A stretch of 64,000 nt of DNA from the NCBI RefSeq assembly GCF_018100925.1, contig NZ_JAGJEH010000002.1, positions 558,001 through 622,000 of the forward strand, given 5' to 3'. Below, one piece after another: positions 17,756 to 26,093 of this stretch (position 1 is the stretch's first letter; every line of letters begins with the position of its first letter). Source of the stretch: Pseudoalteromonas luteoviolacea (GTDB lineage: Bacteria > Pseudomonadota > Gammaproteobacteria > Enterobacterales > Alteromonadaceae). The notes beneath the pieces were generated by a model. The model did no database searches. It was not told the DNA's origin and saw nothing but the letters and a program-made list of their open reading frames with translations. The position numbers and the translations under genes are program-made.

Positions 17756-18169
17756 ATGAGCATGAGTGACTGTTATCTAGGTTCTTGTTTGTGTGGTGGT
17801 GTACGGTACTCTGTCACAGGTTTTAGCGATCAAGTAGCGAACTGTCATTGTTCGATGTGTCGTAAATTCCATGGCGCAGCATATGGCACTTTGGTAGGCG
17901 TCCAAGGGTTAAAGTGGCTATCTGGAACTGAGTTAATTAAAGAGTTTGTCGCACCTAATGAAACTATTCGCACATTTTGTTCTAACTGCGGATCAAGTCT
18001 AGGGTTTCGAGTCAATGGTGCGGCACTTGAAAACATTGAGTTAGCAATATCGACATTTGATGTTGATATCCCGGTCAAAGTAGACGCTCAAATTTACACA
18101 GATTATAAAGCCAATTGGTGCGAGCTACAGTCTGGATTGCCCACATTTGCCGAAGGGCGAAAAGGGTAA
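17756..18169 (+). CDS. GFA (glutathione-dependent formaldehyde-activating)-family zinc protein
   Basis: A 137-residue protein with the complete GFA cysteine pattern: C11 and C13 (CLCGGVRY), C30, C32 and C35 (NCHCSMCRKFHG), and C75 and C78 (FCSNCGS). These bind the two zincs of the beta-tent fold. Many members are CENP-V-like and do not handle formaldehyde, so function is inferred only at family level. GGGAG lies just before the start; ATG 17762 is an alternative. Confidence 0.92.
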   Translation: MSMSDCYLGSCLCGGVRYSVTGFSDQVANCHCSMCRKFHGAAYGTLVGVQGLKWLSGTELIKEFVAPNETIRTFCSNCGSSLGFRVNGAALENIELAISTFDVDIPVKVDAQIYTDYKANWCELQSGLPTFAEGRKG

Positions 18170-18244
18170 CTGAGTATTCACGCTGCTTAATTTGTTTTGT
18201 AGACAGAACACATATTTCTACAATCGTCACAAAAGGATATATAG

Positions 18245-18460
18245 ATGGAACTAAAAAGCGACAAGGGATCAGACAATAAATTGCAAGGCAAGTATATTGG
18301 GCTAGGGGTTGCAATTGGCGCAGGTTTTGGGTGTGTTGTGGGTATTTTAGTTGGGGTCTCCTTCGATTTACTGCCTTTCATGGGCGTTGCTACTGGCGCT
18401 GGAGTCGCGATTGGTGTTTCTGTAGGTCTTGCCATTTACCGCTCAAAGCTCGACTCTTAA
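18245..18460 (+). CDS. small glycine-rich membrane protein, unknown
   Basis: Seventy-one residues with a charged N-terminus and two glycine-rich membrane segments (GLGVAIGAGFGCVVGILVGV and GVATGAGVAIGVSVGLAIY) of glycine-zipper type. AAGGA precedes the ATG. The function is unknown. Confidence 0.65.
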   Translation: MELKSDKGSDNKLQGKYIGLGVAIGAGFGCVVGILVGVSFDLLPFMGVATGAGVAIGVSVGLAIYRSKLDS

Positions 18461-18805
18461 ACTGACATTATGCAGTTAATCGTATGGCTCAATCCGGCAT
18501 TAAGCTTATCAGGTGAGCCATGGTGTTTGTTATCAAAGTTTATGTTAAGTTGAAATCTCCCAAAAAGATGTGCAGGGTGCGCAAAAATAATACAGACATT
18601 TAAATTGAGCATACATTTGCGCTGTAAAATAGTATGTTAGTTAGGCTTTGCTATGTCTTGTGGTTTAAGTATGATGAATATTCATAGTTGCTTTTTATGG
18701 TATATGTGAGTGTATCCAGAGGTAGCGAAATCTTAAAAAACGTCACTCACATTGAACAAAATAAATGTTTAGTAAATTTAGCAATAAACTTATTGGAGAT
18801 GGAAT
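18461..18805. other. intergenic spacer
   Basis: About 345 bases without a convincing gene. An 8-bp inverted repeat, ATGGCTCA at 18484 and TGAGCCAT at 18524, spans a 32-base loop shortly after the preceding gene and may help termination. A promoter for the small gene at 18806 is expected here. Confidence 0.35.
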
Positions 18806-19000
18806 ATGGATTTTACAAGCATCATAGATGGTCTGATCCTTTTGTTAAGCGGTGTTATGATTGTTTTGTTCAGTAAAGGGGTAATATTTTCTGGGTTAAC
18901 GCAGCGAGAACAGAGCTTTGGGCTAGAAAAGCCAACGTTTATTGTTGGAGCAATAATGACTGCGGTTGGGGTACTTGCAATCATCACTGACATTTTATAA
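18806..19000 (+). CDS. small two-TM membrane protein, unknown
   Basis: Sixty-four residues with two membrane segments (IIDGLILLLSGVMIVLF and FIVGAIMTAVGVLAIIT) joined by a short polar loop. TTGGAGATGGAAT before the ATG gives a good ribosome-binding site. There is no recognised family. Confidence 0.65.
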   Translation: MDFTSIIDGLILLLSGVMIVLFSKGVIFSGLTQREQSFGLEKPTFIVGAIMTAVGVLAIITDIL

Positions 19001-19062
19001 GTCTTTCGGTTTTTTCTGCTTAGTCAAATTTTTGAGTGTAGGGAACTTCTTGGTATATCAGC

Positions 19063-19112
19063 CGCGCTGAACGGGCTATTAAGTGTTTGTGCCAATAAAC
19101 ACTAGCAGCGCG
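19063..19112. other. two-stem hairpin structure, possible RNA element
   Basis: CGCGCTG (19063-19069) pairs with CAGCGCG (19106-19112), enclosing a second stem AGTGTTT (19082-19088) with AAACACT (19097-19103). All pairs are perfect; the left internal loop is longer than the right. It lies downstream of the broken precursor gene on the minus strand. Confidence 0.4.
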
Positions 19113-19136
19113 TAACATTTATGGCAAACGCTTAAA

Positions 19137-19155
19137 CAGGCGCTCGTAGCGCCTG
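19137..19155 (-). terminator. GC-rich hairpin downstream of the precursor-peptide gene
   Basis: CAGGCGCT and AGCGCCTG form a perfect 8-bp stem with a three-base loop. On the minus strand it lies 17 bases after the restored stop codon of the peptide gene and is followed by TTTAA. It is probably its terminator. Confidence 0.55.
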
Positions 19156-19171
19156 ATGTTTGTATCAATAA

Positions 19172-19332
19172 TTATGCTTCATGAACTGTTTTTGTCGGAT
19201 CACAAAGCGTTGTAGGTAACGTAATTCTTACTGTCGCAACCGTACCCCATGCGCCATTTATTTTTTTGTTTGTGTTGGGTTTAATTGATTGGTTGTAGAG
19301 AGTATTTTTAGATTAGTCTTTTTTAAATTCAT
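19172..19332 (-). pseudogene. RiPP-like precursor peptide gene with a one-base frameshift in an A7 tract
   Basis: On the minus strand, ATG 19332 has a good AAGGA site and encodes MNLKKTNLKILSTTNQLNP then TQTKK, stopping at 19258. Adding one A to the run of seven (19261-19267 as T on the plus strand) joins it to INGAWGTVATVRITLP followed by TTLCDPTKTVHEA and a TAA at 19172, giving 53 residues. The N-terminal half looks like a RiPP leader (basic, then LNPTQTKKINGA, a degenerate double-Gly-like end). The second half would be a Thr-rich core with one Cys. No modification enzyme lies beside it. It may be a pseudogene, a slippage-expressed gene or a sequencing error. The leader reading is inference; the two joined frames are seen directly. 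Confidence 0.6.
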
Positions 19333-19799
19333 TTTTATTTCCTTTTTCTTTTTTCGTTGTTAGCAGTATTGAAAGGTAACCTATTCTTCGCTCTTGTTTC
19401 AAATGGAATATATTTTCAGCTTATTTTGAATATTAATATGTCTAACAAATTTGAGAAGAATTTTTCCGGCCTGTATTTTTTTAATGCAATTCTTGGAATG
19501 GTTGAGTAAAAATCTACCCGCAGTGAGCGTTTGGACTTGAATATTTTTCGGTATTCAAATGCTTTTTAGCGCGGTAAAAGCTGAATTATCAATTTATGTC
19601 TGTATGTAATTTGTTTGCCTGCTATGTTTGTGTCATATGCTGCGTGAGTTTTAATTGGTTTTTGGGCGAGTTGAAAGCGATGAGCTTTAATATTTGCGTT
19701 AATTCAGGTTTATGTGACAAGTTTATTACCTAAATCTCTTTTAAGCGCCTGCCGATTTATGTAGTCTAGACGCGTTTTTATTTTTGGAGGCATTTCGCC

Positions 19800-21698
19800 A
19801 TGTTGCGAGTTCTTTTATCTGCAAGTATAGGCCTTGCAGTGAGTGCAGGTGTGTCAGCTCAAGAGGTGATGACCCCTGAAAAACTTTGGCAAGTAAAACG
19901 TGTGACAGCGTTGGGACTAAATAAAGAAAAAACACACGTCATCTACAGCGTCACAACACCAAGTGTTGCAAACAATGATTTTGCCAGTAAAGTGTACCAA
20001 GTTCCTGTGAAAGGTGGTAAATCTCAGTTACTAAACGCCTATCAAGGCCTATTAGTCGATAGTAATATCTCACCTGATGGCAGTAAGAAGTTGTTTCATG
20101 AAAAAGTTAATGTGGAGTCGGTATTAGCAGCTCATCGACACAAAGACTTGTCACAAGCAAACGCCTATGTATTTGACGACTTAAACTATCGCCATTGGGA
20201 TACATGGAATGACGGCGGCTTCAAGCATGTATTTTACCAAGATCTAGTGACTGAGAAAAAAGTCGATATCATGGAAGGCAAGCCATATTCTAGTCCTACT
20301 TCTCCTTTTGGTGGCTCTAGTGATTATATTTGGGGTCCTAAAGGCGAAAACATTTACTACGTGAGTAAAAAGCTAGAGGGCACTGAATACGTTACCAGTA
20401 CCAATACAGATATCTATCGTTATAATCTAGCAAGTAAAAAAACCACTAACCTTACACAAAACAATTTGGGTTACGACAAAAGTCCTGCGTTTTCCGCAAA
20501 AGGTCATTTGGCTTGGCTACAAATGGACAAGGCAGGCTATGAGGCTGATAAAAACGACATCATAGTGCGCATCAAAAATAAAAAAGTCAATTTGACTGAA
20601 CACTGGGATGGCACTGTAAACAGTTTTAAATGGAGCCCTGATGGCAAACGTATTTACTTTGTTGCCCCAATAGACGGCACCATTCAGCTGTTCCAAGTAT
20701 CAGTAAGCGCCAAATCTAAACCAAAGATCAAACAGCTTACTAAAGGTCAATATGATGTGAACGGCATTGTGGCAGCACTAGACAAGCAGCTGGTAGTGAC
20801 TCGTAGCAGTATGAATCGAGCGTCAGAGATCTTTCGTTTTGATCTGCGCAAGAAAAACCTAACGCCACTGACGAAGGTTAACGATACTTTGTATGCTGAT
20901 CTTGACTTGCCAACAGTGAAGAAGCATATGGTGACCACTAAAGATGGTCAGGAAATGTTAACTTGGGTGATCTATCCGCCAAACTTTGACGAAAGTAAAA
21001 AGTATCCAACACTTCTTTATCTTCAAGGTGGACCTCAATCTGCATTATCTCAGTTTTATTCGTTCCGCTGGAATTTCCAAGTGATGGCATCGCAAGGTTA
21101 CATTGTTGTTGCGCCAAACCGTCGTGGTATGCCGGGTCATGGTGTGAAGTGGAATGAAGACATCACGCAGGATTGGGGAGGTAAAGCAATGCAAGATTAC
21201 CTAGATGCGATTGATGATGTTGCAAAAGCTCCCTATGTAGACAAAAAGCGCATTGGTGCGATCGGTGCAAGCTTTGGTGGTTATTCAGCGTTTTACCTAG
21301 CTGGCAACCACGATGGGCGCTTTAAGACCTTTATCTCGCACTGTGGTATTTTTGACCTTCGCAGCATGTATGGCACAACTGAAGAGCTATTTTTCGTGAA
21401 TCATGAATTTGGTGGCCCATATTGGGAGCAAAGCAATGCATCGATCAACCAGACTTATAATGAGTTCAACCCGATTAATTTTGTAGACAAGTGGGATGCA
21501 CCCATGTTTGTGATCCATGGCGGTAAAGATTACCGAGTACCACTAGGTCAAGGGATCCAAGCATTCCAAGCAGCAAAATTACGTGGCTTGGAAAGCCGTT
21601 TCTTGTATTTTCCAGAAGAAAACCATTGGGTACTGACGCCGCAAAACGGTATTGTGTGGCAGCGTGAGTTCTTTAAATGGTTGGAAGATACGCTGTAG
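19800..21698 (+). CDS. exported S9-family (prolyl oligopeptidase/DPP-like) serine peptidase
   Basis: A 632-residue enzyme with a signal peptide (cleavage after GVSAQ), an N-terminal beta-propeller of about 350 residues (FKWSPDGKRIYFVAP) and a C-terminal alpha/beta-hydrolase peptidase domain from about 380. The triad is Ser491 in GASFGGYSAFY, Asp in HGGKDYRVP and His in EENHWVL. Such enzymes release dipeptides or cleave short peptides in the periplasm. GGAGG precedes the ATG, and a strong intrinsic terminator follows the gene, so it is monocistronic. Confidence 0.95.
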   Translation: MLRVLLSASIGLAVSAGVSAQEVMTPEKLWQVKRVTALGLNKEKTHVIYSVTTPSVANNDFASKVYQVPVKGGKSQLLNAYQGLLVDSNISPDGSKKLFHEKVNVESVLAAHRHKDLSQANAYVFDDLNYRHWDTWNDGGFKHVFYQDLVTEKKVDIMEGKPYSSPTSPFGGSSDYIWGPKGENIYYVSKKLEGTEYVTSTNTDIYRYNLASKKTTNLTQNNLGYDKSPAFSAKGHLAWLQMDKAGYEADKNDIIVRIKNKKVNLTEHWDGTVNSFKWSPDGKRIYFVAPIDGTIQLFQVSVSAKSKPKIKQLTKGQYDVNGIVAALDKQLVVTRSSMNRASEIFRFDLRKKNLTPLTKVNDTLYADLDLPTVKKHMVTTKDGQEMLTWVIYPPNFDESKKYPTLLYLQGGPQSALSQFYSFRWNFQVMASQGYIVVAPNRRGMPGHGVKWNEDITQDWGGKAMQDYLDAIDDVAKAPYVDKKRIGAIGASFGGYSAFYLAGNHDGRFKTFISHCGIFDLRSMYGTTEELFFVNHEFGGPYWEQSNASINQTYNEFNPINFVDKWDAPMFVIHGGKDYRVPLGQGIQAFQAAKLRGLESRFLYFPEENHWVLTPQNGIVWQREFFKWLEDTL

Positions 21699-21730
21699 AC
21701 ATTTATCTAAGATTTTTCTAAGAAAATGCA

Positions 21731-21766
21731 AAAAAACCTGAGCGCTTAGCTGTGCTCAGGTTTTTT
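21731..21766 (+). terminator. strong intrinsic terminator after the S9 peptidase
   Basis: A 13-bp perfect stem (AAAAAACCTGAGC at 21731-21743 with 21754-21766) has a ten-base loop and ends in a run of seven T. The matching A run makes it work in both directions. Confidence 0.9.
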
Positions 21767-22004
21767 TATTGATAGCTTTGTTGTGTTCTCCGCGGATTGC
21801 TAGCCACTCAATACAGCGAGGTAAAACCTTTGAAATCACTTGGTATGACTTAATATCTTATATTCTGAAACGCGAGATTGAGCACTTTTATCCAATCAAG
21901 TATATTTTTATAAAAGTTGTTTGTGTATCGACCGCAGCGAAACTGAATAACTTCGCGCAGGAATGAAAGGCAGTAAGAAAAAAATGATAATAATAAGGTG
22001 CACT

Positions 22005-22454
22005 ATGCAATTATCTCTTTCTCGAAACCCTTATTTAATTTGTATTGTGCTCGGTGCAGTTACTGCAATTGTGTTTAGTTTTTGGGTTATTGCCTACCAC
22101 TCAATAACAGGGAAAACACATGACAGGGTTAAAAAGCAACAGAGTATTTGGTTGCACAAGGAGCCGGTGAGTTATAGTTACACAGCCTATGCAGGGTGCA
22201 TGCACTCGATTGTTTCCAAAGTTGTAGTGATTGACGGCAACACATTTTTTGAAAAGGCCGCGCCAGAGGAGGATAGGCTGGTGATTGAGGCGTTTTTTGA
22301 AGCTGCATCGAAAGGGCTCTATGAGGCGTCGAGTATAGAAATAAAGTACCATTCAGAGTATGGCTTTCCCGAGCTAATTGAAGTGGATTGGGACAAGCAC
22401 GTTATTGACGATGAGTGCTTTTACAGGATTGAAAAGTTTAAACTTATTGAATAG
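22005..22454 (+). CDS. DUF6174-like membrane-anchored protein
   Basis: About 149 residues from ATG 22005, which has AAGGTG five bases upstream; an earlier in-frame ATG at 21963 is less likely. A single N-terminal membrane segment (YLICIVLGAVTAIVFSFWVI) is followed by a soluble domain with the DUF6174 layout: YSYTAYAGCMHSIVSKVVVI near the start and YGFPELIEVDW ... DDECFYRI at the end. The family function is unknown. It lies alone between terminator and spacer. Confidence 0.7.
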   Translation: MQLSLSRNPYLICIVLGAVTAIVFSFWVIAYHSITGKTHDRVKKQQSIWLHKEPVSYSYTAYAGCMHSIVSKVVVIDGNTFFEKAAPEEDRLVIEAFFEAASKGLYEASSIEIKYHSEYGFPELIEVDWDKHVIDDECFYRIEKFKLIE

Positions 22455-22718
22455 TAAAATGGAATCTGTGGGCGAATTAATCAAAGCAGTTTGTTATTCC
22501 CTATGCCATATCATCGCGAGTGGATAGGATCTGAAAAGTCACCTAGTTGAGAGTGTCTGAGTACTATTCGAAGAAAGCAAAACAATATCAAAAACATAAA
22601 AGTCTATGCTGATGATAGGTCTTCAATGACTCTCAGTGGGGCTATTGCATTTTGTATTAATATGATTGAGCTTTACTTAGTCCGAAGCTGCTGTGGTCAC
22701 ACATAGGAAAGATAAAAT

Positions 22719-23045
22719 ATGAGCAAAGTTATGATTTTCATCTTTTTGCTGAGCTATACGAGTTATACACAAGCAATCAGTAAGCAGTGGAACGAGTTAA
22801 ATAGGCACTATCATGAGTCACTGGTACAGCAACAATACGATACTGCGCTGCAAGTGGCTTTAGAACTAAATAAGATAGACCCTGTTGATACCCAGGTTTT
22901 GCTTTATATTGTTTTTGCTTCAATTAAACTAAAAAGGAAAGTACCTAGTTGGGTCATGTCCGAGCCTTGGCCGAACGCAACAGATCAAGACAAATTTAAT
23001 CGCAAGCTAGCTGAACAATTGATGGGAAATAAGCGTTCAATATAA
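22719..23045 (+). CDS. small exported protein, TPR-like helices
   Basis: A 108-residue protein with a signal peptide (VMIFIFLLSYTSYTQA) and a helical body with a tetratricopeptide-like repeat (HYHESLVQQQYDTALQVALE, then LNKIDPVDTQVLLYIVFASI). It is probably periplasmic. AGGAAAG lies upstream of the ATG. No specific family is recognised. Confidence 0.65.
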   Translation: MSKVMIFIFLLSYTSYTQAISKQWNELNRHYHESLVQQQYDTALQVALELNKIDPVDTQVLLYIVFASIKLKRKVPSWVMSEPWPNATDQDKFNRKLAEQLMGNKRSI

Positions 23046-23284
23046 GGGTAAGAATACGTATTTGAGCTTTTCCTTTATATTTCTAATCTCTTATGGATAG
23101 TCTGAGCATTTGGTATGTACATGCTCTCCCTAATTGTATCAAACTAGAGTTCGCAATTTATAATGGTACAATTTCAAGAAGTGAACATAAAAATAGACAT
23201 CTACATCACCAAAAATACGATAGATTTGGTGTTTAACTGAGCAGAACTCGAAAATCACATTGTAGTAAATCTAAGGGAACAATT

Positions 23285-23608
23285 ATGCGAAGTGTTATTG
23301 CAATCTTTCTTATGCTTATCTTATTGCAAGGGTGCGATATAGGTGGGTCTATATCCGGCATGTTGGAAAAGCAACAATTGGCAGAGCAACACATAAAATC
23401 AAAGTATGGCTGGGAGTCTAAGTTTGGTTATAGCATTGTCAATGGGACGCTTCAACAAGTCACTTTAATCGTGTTTTCAAATGACGTGCGTCAAACAACG
23501 GTGGCAGAACTGGAGCATGCTGCTGCGGAAGCTGTGTCATTGGCTTTTGACGACAAACCCCAAGCGATTTTTATTCAAATAGTTACTCAACCAGAGTACC
23601 TTAAGTAG
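23285..23608 (+). CDS. small lipoprotein, unknown
   Basis: A 107-residue protein with a lipoprotein signal ending LLQGC (lipidated Cys17) and a compact alpha/beta domain (YSIVNGTLQQVTLIVFSND, then a helix and IFIQIVTQPEY). AAGGGAAC precedes the ATG. The function is unknown. Confidence 0.75.
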   Translation: MRSVIAIFLMLILLQGCDIGGSISGMLEKQQLAEQHIKSKYGWESKFGYSIVNGTLQQVTLIVFSNDVRQTTVAELEHAAAEAVSLAFDDKPQAIFIQIVTQPEYLK

Positions 23609-23944
23609 TTACATTGCGCACAGTGAGACCAATTTAATTGTTTGCGGGTCTACAGTGATATTACAATGCTCAAATTGCAATTTCTTTAATAAGATAATTA
23701 AGTTATTGTAATTTGAGTAGATATATAGACTCAAAGCCTTCCTCCATATACAACCCATGTCGACAGTCGTACAGGCTGATAATCGCCAAGAAGATTTAAT
23801 TTTGCCTGTCGGTATGACTAAACTGCGACTCAAAATTGTGTCACCGCATTTTATTCATATACTTAATGAAGTGGTGTGTCTAAACGCAGCGTGTAAATAC
23901 CTAAAAGTATTCAATGGTGGAGCGACAGTAGAGGCTAATCAGCA
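23609..23944. other. spacer with a doubtful open frame and an imperfect direct repeat
   Basis: About 335 bases. A 69-codon frame (23757-23966) contains the tandem-like peptide CKYLKV twice but has no ribosome-binding site and runs into the SRPBCC gene, so I do not call it a gene. The direct repeat is annotated separately. Confidence 0.35.
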
Positions 23945-23964
23945 ATGCAAATATCTGAAAGTAT
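23892..23964 (+). repeat. imperfect 19-bp direct repeat around the SRPBCC start codon
   Basis: TGTAAATACCTAAAAGTAT at 23892 and TGCAAATATCTGAAAGTAT at 23946 match at 16 of 19 positions. The second copy covers codons 1-7 of the SRPBCC gene. Confidence 0.55.
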
Positions 23965-24400
23965 AGACATCAAGAGTCCTAAAATGAGAGTTTGGTCGGT
24001 GATCACCGATATAGAAAATGCAGCGACCTGGCTATCAAATATAAAAAGTATAGAAATTATCGATAGTCCTGAAAGTGGTATCAATGGATTGAAATGGAAA
24101 GAAGTTCGCAATTTTTGTGGTAAAGAAGCGTCTGAAATTATGTGGATAACAAACTCTATTGAAAATGACCACTATTGCGTAAGGGCTGAAAGCCACGGTG
24201 CAGTGTATTTATCTCAATTAAGCATAAATGAGTCAGACGAGGTAACAACACTAACCATGTCATTTAAAGCTGAGCCACAAACATTTCTTGCAAAATTACT
24301 GTCCAAAATTATGAATCGTTTCGTTTTAAATTCATTGATAAAAGAAATTCAAAGGGACCTCAAAGATATAAAAGACTATGTTGAGAGAGCAAGTAATTGA
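23945..24400 (+). CDS. SRPBCC-superfamily protein
   Basis: A 151-residue protein of the START/polyketide-cyclase-like SRPBCC fold. It opens with the classic ISESIDIKSPKMRVWSVITD and AATWLSNIKSIEII, and ends with the long C-terminal helix (LNSLIKEIQRDLKDIKDYV). Members bind hydrophobic ligands in a deep cavity. There is no signal peptide, so it is cytoplasmic. The ligand is unknown. Confidence 0.85.
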   Translation: MQISESIDIKSPKMRVWSVITDIENAATWLSNIKSIEIIDSPESGINGLKWKEVRNFCGKEASEIMWITNSIENDHYCVRAESHGAVYLSQLSINESDEVTTLTMSFKAEPQTFLAKLLSKIMNRFVLNSLIKEIQRDLKDIKDYVERASN

Positions 24401-24434
24401 ATGGAAGTGGTACCATAGTGACATGGCTTTCTAG

Positions 24435-24465
24435 CAAAAAAGGGCCGCTCACGCTGAGCTAGCCC
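24435..24465 (-). terminator. intrinsic terminator for the 24496-26093 operon
   Basis: Read on the minus strand, GGGC and GCTCA stems close on a CGC loop and are followed by six T (the A run 24436-24441 on the plus strand). It lies 30 bases after the stop of the 451-residue gene. Confidence 0.75.
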
Positions 24466-24495
24466 ATTAACCCTGTTCATTTATATTGCAGGCAG

Positions 24496-25851
24496 TTATA
24501 GGGTAACGTTTTCTTGGTCAAACTGTAATTTTGCAGGGGTTTTTGCATCGGATACAGTCGCAAGTAGTGCGTTTGTCAGTGCTTCTTTGGCATCCGGTTT
24601 AGAGAGTGCTTGCGCGAGTACTTTGTCTAAAGCAGATTGCTCTTTTTTCTCGGATTCCCCCAAAGCGGCGCGTATTTTTGTTTTAACCGCGTGGGCCTGA
24701 CACAGCGCTTTTGCACTGTTGTAATCTGCTATAAGCGTAAGTTCAGCCTCTTTAAATCGCGCGAGTATATAATTATTAATGACTGCAAAAATTGATGGGA
24801 CTGTGTCGAGAATATTACGCAAGGTCTGGCTGTTATTGGACAGTAATCTTTCTGCGTAGTAGCCCAACGCCGCATTGACCGCGGCTGAACCTGCTAAAGA
24901 TATGCCGGCAGTCGCAACCACGGCTGCGCCACCAAATACGGCAGAAACGCCAGCGAGTATTTTCAAGAAACAAGCAGCTAGCTTTTTGGCTAATGAGGGC
25001 GTATCCATTTTCTCTAATTGTCGATAGTGTTTTATTTTGTCGGCAAAAATTAGCAGACGAATGGCATTATTTAATAGCCATTGAGCTTTATCCTTTAGCA
25101 CCTTTTGGTGTGGATGTAGGCTAACAAGCGTTGGCCAGTCAGCATCTTCAAAACCAACGCTTTTTAGTACAGCATTAATGGCTTCGACTGATGCCAGCCC
25201 CGTGCGATACTTATACATTGCTAAATGTAGGGGAAAATCACCTTCCGAAGGCATGATTTTTTTATCATTAAAATATATAGGCAGGAACTTATTCATTTCG
25301 TCCCCTTTAACCGGGGTGACACTAGCCTTTAATAGCGCTTGTTCTAGCGCTGGAAACTCCCACTTCATAAAGACTTCAAACTCATCCGCAAGGACTTCAA
25401 TATCTTTGGCCAAGGCTTCTGCGTAGTCTTTATGCTCAACCTTGCCTCGGATCGTTGCGCCATTTTTGATGATATTGTTAAAGTCACCGCCATCGAACAA
25501 GGTTTTTCCCATCAGTGTTTTGTTGTATTCGGAGGTGCCCTCGTAGTTTGCAATGTTTTTATTTGAGTAAGTTTCGAGACTATTCGTGGTTGTTTTACCA
25601 CCTTTATCTCGTTCTGAAAATAAGGCTCCACGGACCAAGATAGCGCAGCTGTTGTCATGTTTTTTTGACTTGACCATTTGCAGTGAATAAAACTCACCGT
25701 CTTTGAACTGCGCATCGAACATGGTGGTGATATCTTTCTCACTCTTTGCCGTTTTCGTTAGTCGCTTAAATGTTTCTGCATTTATTTCATGTGAGTCGAG
25801 TTCGCAGTGTCGATTCTTATAAGTTAACTCCGTAATCGTGCTTTTACTCAT
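24496..25851 (-). CDS. 451-residue protein of unknown function with a central hydrophobic helix pair
   Basis: No family is recognised. The N-terminal 110 residues are mixed alpha/beta (FYSLQMVKSKKHDNSCAILV); the middle and C-terminus are predicted mainly helical. Residues about 290-335 form one long hydrophobic stretch (FLKILAGVSAVFGGAAVVAT, then AGISLAGSAAVNAALGYYAE) that could insert in a membrane. There is no signal peptide. The C-terminal 60 residues are Ala/Lys-rich and amphipathic. GGAGAAAAATT gives a good start. It lies 44 bases after a small basic gene in the same direction and ends at an intrinsic terminator. A pore-forming or membrane-active effector is possible but is inference only. 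Confidence 0.8.
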   Translation of the reverse strand: MSKSTITELTYKNRHCELDSHEINAETFKRLTKTAKSEKDITTMFDAQFKDGEFYSLQMVKSKKHDNSCAILVRGALFSERDKGGKTTTNSLETYSNKNIANYEGTSEYNKTLMGKTLFDGGDFNNIIKNGATIRGKVEHKDYAEALAKDIEVLADEFEVFMKWEFPALEQALLKASVTPVKGDEMNKFLPIYFNDKKIMPSEGDFPLHLAMYKYRTGLASVEAINAVLKSVGFEDADWPTLVSLHPHQKVLKDKAQWLLNNAIRLLIFADKIKHYRQLEKMDTPSLAKKLAACFLKILAGVSAVFGGAAVVATAGISLAGSAAVNAALGYYAERLLSNNSQTLRNILDTVPSIFAVINNYILARFKEAELTLIADYNSAKALCQAHAVKTKIRAALGESEKKEQSALDKVLAQALSKPDAKEALTNALLATVSDAKTPAKLQFDQENVTL

Positions 25852-25895
25852 AATTTTTCTCCATATTCAATGCTAAGTGAGGTGGGGACCAATTG

Positions 25896-26093
25896 TTAGT
25901 TTTTGGATATTTCCTGATGACATAGGCAATACAGCCAACACTCTTCATCAAGGTATTGCGGGTCGATATCGACTTCTAAGTCGATTAGAGTATTTGATGA
26001 AGAAGTAGCACCTTGTTTTGAGATCTTTTTGGATTTGGTTGAAGTGGATTTTTTAGCACGCCTAATCACACGGACAACTCGTGTTTTACCCAT
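25896..26093 (-). CDS. small basic/acidic two-part protein, unknown
   Basis: Sixty-five residues: the first 28 are very basic (RVVRVIRRAKKSTSTKSKK) and the rest acidic with three cysteines near the end (DEECWLYCLCHQE). AAAGGAACGC before the ATG supports expression. It is the first gene of a two-gene unit with the 451-residue protein. It could be a chaperone, antidote or peptide precursor; nothing in the sequence decides this. Confidence 0.65.
   Translation of the reverse strand: MGKTRVVRVIRRAKKSTSTKSKKISKQGATSSSNTLIDLEVDIDPQYLDEECWLYCLCHQEISKN

Larger units (their letters stand above)
19001..19799. other. long spacer holding hairpins, a broken precursor-peptide gene and a promoter region
   Basis: About 800 bases. 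The left part contains two hairpins (19063-19112 and 19137-19155) and a frameshifted RiPP-like peptide gene on the minus strand (19172-19332), annotated separately. The right part, about 19350-19799, is AT-rich with no further gene that I can support and must carry the promoter of the S9 peptidase. Confidence 0.5.

Noticed and set aside
18688..18876. 62-codon plus-strand frame
   Set aside because: Overlaps the better-supported small membrane protein at 18806 in another frame and lacks a ribosome-binding site.
21769..21966. 65-codon plus-strand frame after the S9 terminator
   Set aside because: No good start signal and no recognisable composition; the T-rich start lies in the terminator tail.
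23757..23966. 69-codon frame with CKYLKV twice
   Set aside because: No ribosome-binding site and it overlaps the well-supported SRPBCC start; kept only as a repeat.
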